Shown: one piece after another, positions 1 through 11,560 of the stretch
Layout of the letters: the number at the start of each line of letters is the position of its first letter
Position numbering within the stretch: position 1 is the stretch's first letter
Source of the DNA: Epiperipatus broadwayi
Lineage: Eukaryota; Onychophora; Udeonychophora; Euonychophora; Peripatidae
Direction: 5' to 3'
DNA length: 64,000 nt
Assembly: GCA_028023455.1 (NCBI GenBank)
Contig: JAQFVV010000014.1
Span: 807,336 to 871,335, forward strand
Made by a program: the position numbers and the translations under genes
The notes under the pieces: model-generated
Told to the model about the DNA's origin: nothing
Databases searched by the model: none
Seen by the model: only the letters and a program-made list of their open reading frames with translations

Positions 1-340
1 AGAGCCCAAATACTTTGATTTTATCATGAAAATCAATCTCATTGCCTTGCCAACAACCCACTTTCTTTATCATAAAAGAATGTATATATCCATTGACTCC
101 TTCTGTGGACTCTGCCATCGAGCAGAAGAGACATTGGACCACTTTATTTATCAATGTGTAGCACTTAACCAAACACGACAGATGATGTATAACACCTACA
201 GAAAACCGGGTACAATCATTAATCACATAATAGCTGCTTTTCAGGGAAGATTAATACCTAGCATTAGGGCAGCCACATTTGTTCTATATGCGTACTGGTG
301 CACCCGATGTACTTTCTTAATTGGCAATAACACCAGATGA
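1..340 (+). pseudogene. LINE ORF2 C-terminal fragment with CCHC-like zinc finger
   Basis: The open frame ends with a stop at 338-340. It carries C-x2-C, then an EETLDHF stretch, then H and C (about residues 28-44 counted from the ATG at 26), the zinc-finger pattern found C-terminal to reverse transcriptase in many LINEs. A following AATFVLYAYW stretch corresponds to LATFINFSIW in the LINE at 38465-41965. The ATG at 26 is not a true start; the frame probably continues upstream of the window. It would have been the nucleic-acid-binding tail of a retrotransposon polyprotein. Confidence 0.7.
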
Positions 341-713
341 CACCCAGCTACATTTAGCAACAAACTGCTACACATTCAAAATAGAGATAAAATAATAACC
401 AACCCCCACATATATGCAGCAACATGGTCATTATTAAAACAACCATCAATGCTGTGAATGCTGCAAAGAAAACTATCATACAACTAACCTTCAAAGTAAC
501 ATGTGGACAAAACTAAATAAGCTTTTCAAACTTTAGAACTGATTATTTTTGCTTTTTTATTTTTATATTGTTATAGTCCATTAACCACAAAGTGTAACTA
601 TTAAATTCATTTATATGTGTTTACCCTAATATTGTTCATTGTATGTTAAATTTCAAATTTTATTGATGTAAACTTATGTAAACCATTGAGATCAATAAAG
701 CCTTTATTGAAAC

Positions 714-714
<1 letters not shown>

Positions 715-766
<52 letters not shown>

Positions 767-771
767 AATAC

Positions 772-835
<64 letters not shown>
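715..835. repeat. (AAT)n microsatellite, LINE tail
   Basis: About 120 bp of near-perfect AAT repeats, interrupted around 763-773 by two ACT-type variants. It directly follows the LINE 3' UTR and is best read as its simple-repeat tail, possibly expanded after insertion. Confidence 0.9.
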
Positions 836-1353
836 TTTATATTAGCTCACAAGCATTTTATTTTCATTTGCACATCACTTATAACATTTTATATTCATCC
901 AGTCTCTTTAAAAATTTGAAGATATATTATAAACAACACATTTGCAGACAATAGGTTATGGATTTAATAAATACGAAGTCCATTCACATATTTTTCTTTT
1001 CATAAATGGGATGTAACTTTGAAATAATCTTTTAATGATTCTTCTTTAGTAAAATTTGGTATAACATTTCCATAATAGTCTATACTTATGAGGATTAATC
1101 ATTAACATAAAATAAAATTGTCCTTTCACCACAGCCATACAAATATAATTAACAATAAATTTTGTATGACTCCTAACTGTGATTCTCTCATCTATATGGC
1201 CCCTTCCTTGGCATCTTCTGGTTTTTGGTATATCTGTTGGATAACTTTCTTCTTCTCTCTATTAATTGTCAAGGTTTCATTAAGCTTCATATGAATTCAC
1301 TACTACAGAAGACTAAGTTTTTTCACACCTTGGTAAAATGGATGTGTAGTCAA
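836..1353. other. no gene seen
   Basis: AT-rich sequence without a convincing frame, repeat pairing or motif. Confidence 0.5.
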
Positions 1354-1425
1354 GCGTTGGTGGCCTAGCAGTTAGCATAGCTGCCTTCCAAGCAGCTGGC
1401 TCAGGTTTGCTTCCCAGTCAATGCT
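1354..1425 (+). tRNA. tRNA-Gly(UCC)-like sequence, probably a pseudogene or SINE head
   Basis: Exactly 72 nt. The acceptor ends GCGTTGG and TCAATGC pair over 7 bp with two G-T wobbles. The anticodon stem GCTGC/GCAGC encloses loop CTTCCAA, giving anticodon TCC (glycine). The A box region TGGCCTAGCAGTTAGC is good. The B box is damaged (GTTTGCTTCC rather than GTTCGANTCC), the T stem has two mismatches and the D stem is weak. No T-run terminator follows closely. It is more likely a decayed tRNA gene or tRNA-derived SINE head than a working tRNA. Confidence 0.65.
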
Positions 1426-1899
1426 TTGACCTATAAATAAAATATTATTTGTCATTTAAGATTATATTTAACACTTTACTTTAGCTAAAAAAATATATAA
1501 TTTTAACTTGATTGGTAAGAAAAAATGATTTTTGAATTATAACTAACAAAGAACTTTAACAATTATAACTACTACTGAGAACTGATAATTCTTATTTATA
1601 ACTTTTTTCAACCACTTTCTGATTGGCTACTTCGATATAGTGAGACAAGTTAATTTACATGTAAATTAATTTCTGCTCTGATTTTTATTTTTCTTTCTGA
1701 AAATAATTTATTGAATTAATATTTATATTAAATAATTTTTATTTAACACTTAACTTATAGATTTTTTATAGTAAAACTCTTTATTAACATGAATTTTAAA
1801 ATATTATTATAGAAACAAGTTTAACTTTAGGTTTGTTACATCTTCAACAAAATCTCAAATTATAACATTTATTAAACTAAAATAATGAATTATCTATAG
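1426..1899. other. no gene seen
   Basis: Very AT-rich sequence up to the hAT target site; no coding signal or repeat recognised. Confidence 0.5.
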
Positions 1900-2366
1900 C
1901 AGGGGTATCTAACAAGTCGATCGTGATCCACTGGTCGATCACAACGCCATTTTTGAACGATTGCGAGGCCAATCTGGTAAGAGCTGTCGGGTAATAAGTG
2001 AAACAAATTAAGTCAAGATTTTCAAGTTTTTTTGTTATTTTTGTTTTTGTTCTAATTTTTTTTTTCAATTCTAGAAAGGTGAAGTCCACTAAACCTATCA
2101 TTATTGAAAATAATCCTTTTAATCTTGATTTAATATAGCTAATTTGAATTAATAAATATTGTTAATAATTATTCATATTGCTTTAATTGCCCCCGAACGT
2201 GAGTTTTTTTGGCCTGTTAAATAATTATTTTTTACTAGGTAGATATATAAAAATAGTATATTTCATACCTCCCCCCACTTATAGTATGCCTTTGACAACA
2301 AGTCGATCGCAACACGTTTTTAAAATAAAAAGTAGATCTTATGAACACAAAAGTTGGCTACTTTTG
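1900..2366. mobile_element. hAT-type MITE (467 bp)
   Basis: The left end begins CAGGGGTATCTAAC and the right end, read on the opposite strand, CAAAAGTAGCCAAC; 9 of 14 positions match. Both subtermini carry the CGATCG/AGATCT-type motifs common in hAT/Charlie-like elements (AAGTCGATCG at 1914, AAGTAGATCT near the right end). The flanks form an 8-bp imperfect target duplication, ATCTATAG (1892-1899) and GTTTATAG (2367-2374), 6 of 8 identical; 8 bp is the hAT hallmark. It has no transposase frame, so it is non-autonomous. Confidence 0.65.
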
Positions 2367-3041
2367 GTTTATAGCAAACAATAACTAAAATGACAACTTA
2401 TCTACAATATCTGTGCAGAAAACTGAATACATTCACTACAGATTTTACAACATCATTTCTAATATTGTATAATAATTAAATAAGAATTGTTTAAAATAAT
2501 TAACTGAGAATAAAGAATACATTAGAAAACTTACTAAATATTAAATTTTATAGCTAAATTATTATTTTAACAATATATTCTGAATATACTCTAAGCTAGC
2601 TTACAATTTATCTTTGTCAATCTTACCACCAAACCCAGCTCAGTTTAATATAACTATAAACTAACTATGCATACATATATACTGTACCGGTCAAAATAGT
2701 ATGCTCACTTAACAAGATTCAAATCCTAAGCAAAAGTACCTAGAATCCGATCATGCTTGAGATACACAGGTCAGGAGCACTCCTGAATTCTAACCTATTT
2801 GTCTATTCTTCGAATCTCCGACTCAATGAACAACAATCCTGATGATACAGTACAATTATTTTAATTCTGGACCTGAAATCAAAGCGGTAGAGCATAAGAT
2901 CAGACTGATGATGGTGATCGAGATCAGAGTAGCCCAGGAATTACATTTATGAAAGTTATACTTATTAATGCTAAGTTATTAGCTAAAGAAATGTTTCTAA
3001 ATACTAATTAGAGAATAATAATTCAACAACAAACCAGGATT

Positions 3042-3044
<3 letters not shown>

Positions 3045-3126
<82 letters not shown>
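3045..3126. repeat. (AT)n microsatellite
   Basis: An uninterrupted run of about 41 AT dinucleotides, the longest pure AT tract in the window. Confidence 0.97.
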
Positions 3127-3128
<2 letters not shown>

Positions 3129-5042
3129 AAACATAAATATATTACAAAAGTGTTTCATGCTTGGAGAGATATTATATATTTGCAAAACTTGGGATTTGTT
3201 TTTATAAAATCCCCTTTACATTAATTATTTAATGAATATAATTTTATCACATGGCAATACTGTATGGAGAGTTTTGCTCTGTTTATCAATATAATTTTAT
3301 GGAGTGGATTATAACTTGTGCGGAGTTAATATGCCAATTTAGTAACATTTTATTAACAGAATGTTATGGATGCCTAAAATAAATATAAAAGATCATGACA
3401 GGTTTAGTAGTAAATGATTTATTTGATAAACAGGCAAAATATACGATCTCAATCACTTATCTACATTATGAAAATCATTATATATATACTTTTATTGGCA
3501 TTGTTTGGAAAAGTCGTCTTTGGAAAATACATATAAGAAACAAACAATGCGCTACCTTTACGAGAATATATGATACCATCACTAATATAAATGGATTTAC
3601 GTCTATGGGAATCGATAAACATTTTTAAAGAAAGTAGTCTTAAAATCAACACACTGACTAATTAGCATGTTGGCGCATTTCATGAATGAGTCATTATTTC
3701 CAACACCTAATGAAAGGTCAAACAGGCATAAATCCATTAATTAAAACAGTAACGATGCTAGCATGTCATAAAAGAAATACAGATCTTATGGTACTTTGAA
3801 TGCTTCATCATTTTAAGACATTTGATACTGAATAAGGGGTGATATGTCTGCCGTTTTGACGGGATGGTATCAGATGGAGAGGTATGGTTTGATGGTCAGA
3901 ACACAATCAAAACCCTATAAACCTTGTGTTCCACAGGGAGTAGTGTCCCTGATTATGAATGATTTTGAGAACTAAAGCAATAAAGAAATATATGTGGAAG
4001 TACCATAAGAGAAAGGAAAGGTATGCATCATTATACATGTACAATAAACTTAATATACTATATTCGAAAACCTGTAAATGGTTTGACTCCTGCACGATGA
4101 TATATTTAAATAAAGAATCATTCAGAAAATTATAGTAGAAAATAACTCTTTAACTAAAACATGAAACTAACAAATTTTATATTTAATTTCGATTCCCATA
4201 TACGTATTACTGATAAAATTAGCCCTCCAGGCAACAGCAAGAAAAGGTGAAATAATTATATTAAGGTTCATGATCTTTTAAACTGAGAATTTAAAGACAC
4301 ATTCAAATAACAAAGTAAAATATGCATCCACAATAAAATATTTTAGAAAAAAAAACATGAATAACAGATGTAACTATAAAACCAACCTCGCGAGCGATTT
4401 CAGTTTTAAATAAACAAAACTTTATCAATAGATTTTAAATAAAGCTCCCGCTTCTTTCTAAATTAAATGATTATTTTTTCCCCTATTCAAACTCACAAGT
4501 TTGGTTGTTGGCATATTAAAGAAAATCAATTATAGATATATATATTAAACAAAACAAATTAAATATTAATGGAGCCGCACAAAGCTATATAACATAAATG
4601 AAGCATGAAGGGCATAGTGAGAAGTACATTATACTAGTAAGGGATTACAGAGAGAGAATTTCAGAGCATAATTAAAGAGATGTATGAATTAATACATGAA
4701 TAAAACGTAAGATTTTCATTTTATCTTATAGATAAACAAATTATTTAAGGACTTTATACTAAAGGCAGCTCCACATTAAAGGTTACCTAAGGTAAGCAGC
4801 ATAGCGGCGTTATTAGCAATCAGCAGTTGGAAGTGATCATCTTATATGGCCGGCTGGATGGAACATGGCAGTTGCAGGCAGACAGTTCTCCAAGAGAAGA
4901 AGAGAAAAGTGCTTCTTTTCTACTCACAATTCATACCACCGAACTTCTGTTGACTTCTTAAAATTTTAAGGTGTTGAAACACTTCGAAAGTAACTGACTG
5001 AAAAGTAACTGACTAAAATCTGAACTCCATGTGTTCTATGGC

Positions 5043-5053
5043 CCTTTTTATAC
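5043..5053 (-). promoter_or_regulatory. TATA box of repeat copy A
   Basis: Read on the minus strand this is GTATAAAAAGG, a near-perfect RNA polymerase II TATA box in a short GC-richer context. A transcript would start about 30 nt to the left, near 5015. Confidence 0.45.
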
Positions 5054-5080
5054 ACCCTTTAATCTTGCCCAGAATGCAAT

Positions 5081-5546
5081 CTCAGTTGCCCACAGCTATC
5101 TCTGTAATCACTTGATTTAATAAAAAAACACATTTAATTAGTAAAATATTTTTAAAACAGATAAGGCCTGAAATACCATTTGCTATATTTTTAGAGATTT
5201 GAAAACAACTAACAATAGAATTGCTTGTGATTTCAATTAAGATTTATAATTTTAATTAATGAAAACGATCTGATTATAGATCAAGATAATTTCAATATTT
5301 TGAGCCTTCCCCACTTTTCTTTGTTGTTACATTCCAATAGTTTAATTAAATACAAATATATAAAAAGATGTTTACAATTTATCTAACAAAACGTCTAATT
5401 TTCAGCAATAAATATTAAGAGGATTATTGCTTCATTATATATATATGGATCACACACACTACTGTTTTACTTTACTAAATATTTTAAATTTTATTAATTT
5501 CTGTAATCATTATGCATACGGTGTGTGGGTGAATTGCATATATTTA
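5081..5546. other. no gene seen
   Basis: AT-rich with short (AT)n at about 5438; may contain the undefined upstream end of repeat copy A. Confidence 0.4.
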
Positions 5547-5638
5547 CTGTGAGGTCTGAATTGCAACTCCCACAGGAGGTTAGTGTAGCTGGTGAAGCAT
5601 GAAGCTCGATGATGATTAGACATCGAGACCGCTTCAAT
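5547..5638 (+). repeat. tail-like fragment ending GCTTCAATACATACA, with hairpin
   Basis: The plus strand contains nested arms TGAAGC/GCTTCA and CTCGATG/CATCGAG (about 5597-5636), then CAATACATAC. Read on the minus strand it resembles the sequence at 44810-44870 (TTGAAGC, then AGCTTCATG), which follows a TATATATAT tract. It is probably the terminal part of a member of the (AT)n-tailed family, inserted in plus orientation. Confidence 0.35.
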
Positions 5639-7723
5639 ACATACAGACATAACAAACATGTATATTGTTAACTATATTGAGAAAGAATCAAAATCAAACA
5701 AATTTCACTGTCTACTAAAAAGATATAGAAAATCCCAATTAAAAGAAAATGATAATAGTAATCGTAATAATTTATATGTGTATTATTAATAAATATGTTT
5801 TAGTTATTTTAATCTAACGATCTGATGTCAAACTCATCACTAGATTTCCAATTACGGAAGATGAAAAATAAATTTCTACTACATGATTTTCTTTTGATTA
5901 TAATTATAATAATGTACACAACAATAGGTATAGGTACATATAGTCATGAAAAAGGAAATAAGACACTATAATTATAAACAATAGAAGCTGAGGACAATAT
6001 AACAATAACTTCAGTTCATTCCGTTTTCTTCTTGCTCCTTTTTTTTTGTAGAGAATAATAAGATACATAAGTTATAGAAGATAACATCGGAAAATCAAAC
6101 GCTCAAATCTTGAGGAAAATATATAGCTTATATGAACATTTAAAGTTATTTACTAAATGGTTACAAAGCATATTGCCAGAAGCGATTATTAAGATTTAAA
6201 CCAAAAACATTCCTTACAAACTTAAGCCTTTAGATGAAATAGTCAAGTTGATATAAATATTCATTAGAAATAAAAAGGACTAACCTATTCTTTAAATACA
6301 AATCAAACAACAGATTAGAACATCAATAGATTATCTATGTATAAATTTACAGTGGAATAATTCTACTAGTATAAAAACCAATTAATAACAAACATCAAGA
6401 TAACATTATAAAAAAATATTTGTATTTTGATAAAAAATGATGTTTGCCAGCTAATTGAATATTGTTATAGGGCTAAGTTTTTTTATCAGCCCTTACCAAA
6501 AAAAAAAACATGTTTTATTTTTCAACTGTGTGATGCCTGTTCCTAAACAAAATGTCATAGTTGAAATGTACTGATGGATAGTGAAAGGAGAATAACAGGA
6601 GTTAAGTTATTAATGGATCTTTGCTAGGATTGTATGACCTATCATAATATTTTGCCTAAGACATTCACAGATGGTACATATCAGAAATAATAATTGCTTA
6701 ATTCAATGCTTCACATCAATTATCATGAAGAAGCTTAAATTTTGTTGGGTGATAAAATTTTTCATTTTTATTTTTTATGTATCTGTTGACGGAATATGTT
6801 ATATATATATATATTATTAGCTTTGTTCATCTTTGTATTTGGAAATCAAAATTTTCTTAAATATGGAAGAGTCCAGTGTAGCTAAATTTGAAATATGCGG
6901 GGGGGGGGGGATTGTTGGTTTAAACAATTTATCTTTTAATTTTTTTAAAAATAAAATTTAGATTATCATCCTTACATAATGATAGGACATTTGGGATGAT
7001 TATTATCATATATCCTTATTACAATGTGTTTAGAGATAATATTTGCTTTATTATCTTACCATATTATATTATATATTTGCTATATGACGGAACTTACATT
7101 GTTTATATATTGTTTACTAACAGTTATTAATAAGTGTTTATTCCTTTGGATGATTAACATTCTTGATTGAATGGTCATTTTCTATTTTAATAATACATAG
7201 AAAATGAAGTGTATCCTAAAGGTAGGAAATCACTACTACTGGGAATAAACTAAGAATCTATTTAACATGTTTTTTTATATATATACATTGAATAATTAAT
7301 TAGTTCACAATTGATGCAATATTGGATTAATGATTTTTTTATCATTATGTACTTTGCACATATTAATTATCTATTCATGTATACCTATCATGAGGAAGGG
7401 TTGATAAATGGATATATTTAAATATTTATGTGATAGGGATACATAATTGATACACTTATTTATATACAAAAACATTTTTTATTCTTAAAGTGTTTACATT
7501 TTTTTTTATTTATTTCAAATATTTGTTATTATTATTAACATTTTATCTCATTTATAAATAAATCTTGTTGATTTAATCATCATCAAATTGTCAATGGTTT
7601 ACTAGAATCGTTTCTTTTCCACTTATTAATTGATCATCTTATATGTACACACCCTTACATATTTTTTTAATATATAATAATATAGTAAGATGATAAAATG
7701 AACTTTCTAATTGATTTACAAAT

Positions 7724-7755
<32 letters not shown>

Positions 7756-8262
7756 AATTTATTGCTGATGAGAATTCATTGCAATATTCTACCTTGGAAT
7801 TCTGAGGCATATGTGGAATCCAAAAGAGGGGATAAGTATAGATGAACTATCCTAAATTGTGTCTTCATTTAATGTGTAATATAGAGCTGCCCATTGAAAG
7901 TAGACATGATCATTAGTTAATTACTTCATCACATTATTCTTAGCATCCTACCCTAAGACCATAAATCTGACAGTAGTCAGATGTGAACCCTCATTTCAGT
8001 AGGTAAGGGCTTTACATATGTATGACCATCAAATTTGTGGCTCCAAATGGTAAGATTCGAACTGTTACAATGCATACTTACTAATTAATATTAAATTAAA
8101 TTATAATATATTTATTAATTTTATTGCTAAGTTTAACTACTATAACTTTAAAATAGTTTCAATAAGCTTTTTAATCAATTACATATTACATCTTAACTTG
8201 TTTTATGCATAAAAATAATATAGAATAATACTGATGGATAAGAATTTTTTTTTTTTATAAAA
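5639..8262. other. AT-rich intergenic or intronic sequence, no gene seen
   Basis: No coding frame or element ends recognised. Minor features are a G homopolymer of 13 at about 6898-6910, a short (AT)n near 6800, and a (CA)n/(AT)n compound microsatellite at 7723-7754. At 7980-8070 there are two B-box-like motifs that might be an old SINE but show no clear A box. Confidence 0.5.
7723..7754. repeat. (CA)n(TA)n compound microsatellite
   Basis: About ten CA units directly followed by AT units. Confidence 0.9.
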
Positions 8263-9586
8263 CAGAATACACCTAGGTCTCATTTTACGCGGATTTATTT
8301 GACGCGATTTTGAAGTTGCGTGATTCATATTTCTTCGGAAGTCGAACTCCGATAATGCGCTATTACTTTAAATAATAAATTTTGCACACTTATATCATAT
8401 TGAAAGTAATAGCACATTATTGGAATTCGACTTTCATCTTAATAATTTCAATATTTTCAGTGCTTTATAATAGTAAGATTTTATGCAATAATGAAATTAA
8501 AATCATGATTTCCACATTTTATGTGCACACATTAAATTTTACTAGATTATAATGTAAATTTGTTCAAACATTGTGCGTGTTAATTTTGCATTTTAAATCA
8601 CATTCTGTTTTTGCTTTTTAAAAAAGAACGTAATCAATTATTAATCTTTTAGTGTCCACACGTTTATTTTTAAAAGGTGAGTAATAGCAGTGGGCACAAT
8701 TAAATTTGACAATTAAAAATTAAAATCTGATTTTTAATTGTAATTAACAATTTAAAAATTACTTAAGGCGACCTGAAATTAATGTGATATGAAACGAAAT
8801 TTTATTTTTAAACGGAATTGAAAATTAAAGACAAAAATAAGAATTTAATTTTTAGTTGTTAGTTTTAATTAATTTTTTTCCAGCAGTGTAGAAAAAGATA
8901 ATGAAACAGAAGTGGAACCTGTTTCTTTCACTGCAAAAATGATTCGAGAAGGTCTTCAACTTTCTAATCAGTTGGCAAATTATTTTATTATTGATGACAC
9001 TAATCACGAACATGGTCTTAAGTTCTGAGAACTAAATGGTTGTATGTCTGGATATCGTGAGTTTCATAAACAATTAATAAAATCTTCGTCTCAAAGATTA
9101 ATAACTAATTACATTGTCACCAGAAAACCATTAACACAACATGATAGTGAAGTTAGCACTAGTTGTATTTCCTCTTGTGAAGAATCTGATTTTTTACCAG
9201 TTTGCAAACGAACCTGTTTATCGGCAAATAGCGATAATAATTAAAACATGTATAAAAAAATGTAAATTACTGTACTGTAAATTATGCATAAAAATATATT
9301 GTTTTGAATAAAATTAAATATTATAGTTAAAAAAAGTTTGTCTTGTATCAATTTTTTTCAAATTTGAAATTTTTTATTAGTCATATTTTATTTCCTTATT
9401 TTTTTTTTTGTGCAAATTTTAAAGTAATTTTACGTTGGTGCTTTGCTTTTATGCGATTTTTGAAAAATCACAGTCCATATTCCCCCTTTTTCAAGGTAAG
9501 TTATGTCTATTTTTGTGTGATTTCTTTTGCACATGTTTTCTGAGGAACCTATCTATCACGTAAAACGAGACCCAGATGTATATTAT
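8263..9586 (+). mobile_element. Tigger/pogo-like (TcMar) DNA transposon remnant, internally deleted
   Basis: The ends are inverted copies: left ACACCTAGGTCTCATTTTAC (from 8269) and right, reverse-complemented, ACATCTGGGTCTCGTTTTAC (from about 9580), 17 of 20 identical. The ACCTAGGTCTCATTTTACGC style of terminus and repeated TGACGCGATTT-like subterminal motifs resemble Tigger elements, whose termini read like ACCTCGTTTTA. The ends appear to start at CAG on the left, with the right end mutated. The interior keeps only the C-terminal part of a transposase. An AATAAA lies at about 9308. The length is about half a full Tigger, so the DDE core is missing. Confidence 0.65.
8897..9243 (+). pseudogene. 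Tigger-like transposase, C-terminal fragment
   Basis: A frame of about 115 codons runs from about 8897 to the stop at 9241 with one internal stop (TGA at 9026). The part around KMIREGLQLSNQLANYF and SGYREFHKQL resembles the helical C-terminal tail that follows the DDE domain in CENP-B/jerky/Tigger proteins. It is followed by SSQRLITNYIVTRKP, similar to the PCNA-box-like end (Q-x2-I/L-x2-F/Y) seen in pogo-family transposases. A TTTTTTTCCAG acceptor-like site precedes it at about 8882. The catalytic domain is absent, so the fragment cannot transpose DNA. The family call is inferred from weak similarity plus the terminal repeats. Confidence 0.5.
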
Positions 9587-9633
9587 AATTTTTTAATTGA
9601 CTATGGCAAATAGCTTAGTCACAATATATATAT

Positions 9634-11560
9634 TGTACCGGTCACTTCTTTACTTCTTTTGATCACCAAAGAAATCACTAGGTCACTTACTACCTAGGAA
9701 ATTTAATTTACAGTGATGAAGAGTTAATGATGGTGGTGAATGCCATCAGCTAGATCCAGGGAGAGAAAGAGATTTTTAACATTGTTCAGACAATTGAGAA
9801 AAGAACACAAAGACAAACATCAACCAAAATAATTCTAAACAATTTTAAAGTTTATTAAATTAAAAAAATATATTAAATCCCAGGCAAACAAAGCATAAAA
9901 GTTTGACTTAGATTTTTCTAGCTTATTTAGCAGAGAGTGAACATGAGTACTGAAACTATAAACACCCTGGTAATTAATTTCATTTTCTCACCTATGATGT
10001 AAAAGGGGGGTTACACTATATTCCTGCTAGTAATTTATAAAAATGAATTCTAGCTTTCCCATTCAGAGATTGCAAAACAAAAGGGAATCGTATATGGAGT
10101 ATAACAAAACAGCACAGGTGAGCTTTTCTTGATCCTGAAAAGAAACATCAGGACCAAGAACATCTCCATCACAAGAAAAGAAAATATAACAAGAAAAGTT
10201 TAAGATTTTAACGTAATCTTAAGTAGAAGAAAAAATGTTTGATTTAAAAAAAAACAGAACACTATACTCGATAAATCACCAGCCAAAAGATTTGTAGTCT
10301 GCTGAAAATGCAAACCAAACTTAGCTAAATATATTACGAGGAAAGAATAAAGACAGGTAAGTTAAAGGTAAATTATGAATGTCTGCCAAAGCATTTATCA
10401 AGGGTTAGTAATACAAACAGGAAAACCTAGCATATAAAATAACAACTCACAATACACTCCGATAAATAAATATATAAAATAATATGGAGTCTTAAAACTA
10501 AGATTCCCCTATATACAATAATACAAAATACATAAACTACTTAAAAATATTACAGGGATATTTAAAATTTTTAATAAAGGCAGGTTTCTGTTAAGATTAA
10601 GCTGAAACTGTAATAGAGATTTAAACCTGGTTAGAATATGAAAATCTTTTACCTTGAGGCCTAATAATAGTAATAATAACAAGTCAGATGTCACATGACT
10701 TATATATAGCTTGCACTTACAAATATGTAAAATTAAGATAAAAATGATTTGAATGCCTCCTCTTGTAGTAGCATTTATCAAAAATAAAAATAAAAGCTTG
10801 AGGCCTAATGTAAATTCTGTCAGTTTTCCTCCAGCAGGATATGCAAAGTTCTTTCTGACTTGAGTCCATCGCAAAGGCTTTTAATTTATAGCTCTTTGGT
10901 AGGGCAGGTGGAGGTAAACTTTGGATCAGTTCTTGTTTAAGGTTTACCATGATATTTGAAGAAACAACTTGGGATTCGGGATCTATCTTTGCATTGATTT
11001 AGCACTGCATGCTGTAGAAAAGATTTCTCATACTGGGTAATTTTAGTATTTTGCACAGAGGATAGCTATTTAGCAACTAGAAGTCAGTAATCTGATTTTA
11101 GCAGTATTTCCAATCAGCAGTTAGTAGAAAGGTAATATTGGCAACAGTGATCTCCAGATGTGAACAGCAATCTTTGAAATTTAAGGCAGCATGACCATTA
11201 GAATAGGTATCACTGGTAACATACTAATTGGAAGCAATACTCGTAACGAGCTGAATATAAATATGAGAAGCCGAATAATAATTAGTTCAAAATCCCAGGG
11301 CTATTTATGTTCACTCTTACCTCCCATGTCATCTTTAATTAGGTTTTGCCCAGGGCAAAATCTGTAACTCACACGTAATCATAATTACATTTGACTGACA
11401 ATTAGAATAGGTATCACTGGTAGCATACTAATTGTTGAAGCAGTACTCTTAATGAGCTGAATATAAATATGAGAAGCCGAATAATTAGTCTGAAATCCCA
11501 GGGCTATTTATGTGCACTCTTACCTCCCATGTCATCTTTAATTAGAAGTTTTTGACCAGA
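9634..11560 (-). mobile_element. TATA-promoter/(AT)n-tail repeat family, copy B
   Basis: The left boundary is ACAATATATATAT followed by TGTACCGGTCAC at 9634. On the minus strand TATA-like CATAAATAGCC occurs twice, at about 11302 and 11513, within a 204-bp tandem duplication. An adenine-rich stretch AATTCTAAACAATTTTAAAG (9831) resembles copy D at about 43685. No coding frame is recognised. The right end is not defined. Confidence 0.4.
11197..11550 (-). repeat. 204-bp tandem duplication over the promoter of copy B
   Basis: Copy 1 starts at 11197 and copy 2 at 11401 with ATTAGAATAGGTATCACTGG. They share GCTGAATATAAATATGAGAA, CCCAGGGCTATTTATG and CTTACCTCCCATGTCATC. Divergence is small, so the duplication is recent. 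It doubles the CATAAATAG TATA-like element. Confidence 0.85.

Larger units (their letters stand above)
1..835 (+). mobile_element. 3' end of a non-LTR retrotransposon (LINE), 5' truncated by the window edge
   Basis: The segment reads as the last part of a LINE second ORF (to 340), an AT-rich 3' UTR with an AATAAA at about 693, then a run of (AAT)n to 835. A simple-repeat tail directly after the 3' UTR is common in non-LTR retrotransposons. The coding part matches the C-terminal zinc-finger region of the more complete LINE at 38465-41965, so the two are probably one family. The 5' part lies outside the window. Confidence 0.75.
2683..5080 (-). mobile_element. TATA-promoter/(AT)n-tail repeat family, copy A
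   Basis: The left boundary is an AT tract followed by TGTACCGGTC at 2683. On the minus strand a strong TATA box (GTATAAAAAGG) lies at about 5043-5053, followed by a leader with repeated CAGTTAC motifs and a TTACCTTAGGTAACC stretch at 4779-4793. Transcription from this box would run left and end near CCGGTACA then (AT)n. Copies at 9634, 12529, 43221 and (mirrored) 45451-47548 share this arrangement. The right end is unclear. The interior holds a long (AT)n and unexplained sequence, so nested insertions are likely. No coding frame is recognised. It could be a solo LTR or a retroposon with a simple-repeat tail. Confidence 0.4.

Noticed and set aside
686-919. Asn-rich open frame over the (AAT)n tract
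   Set aside because: It is a translated microsatellite; the asparagine run has no coding support.
2997-3185. Open frame of alternating Tyr-Ile
   Set aside because: Translation of (AT)n; not a gene.
7980-8075. B-box-like GATTCGAACTG and GTGAACCC motifs, possible SINE
   Set aside because: No A box at the right distance on either strand and no second copy found in the window.
10509-10950. Two overlapping minus-strand frames of 77 and 121 codons
   Set aside because: They overlap each other in different frames inside repeat copy B, with AT-driven composition and no recognisable motif.
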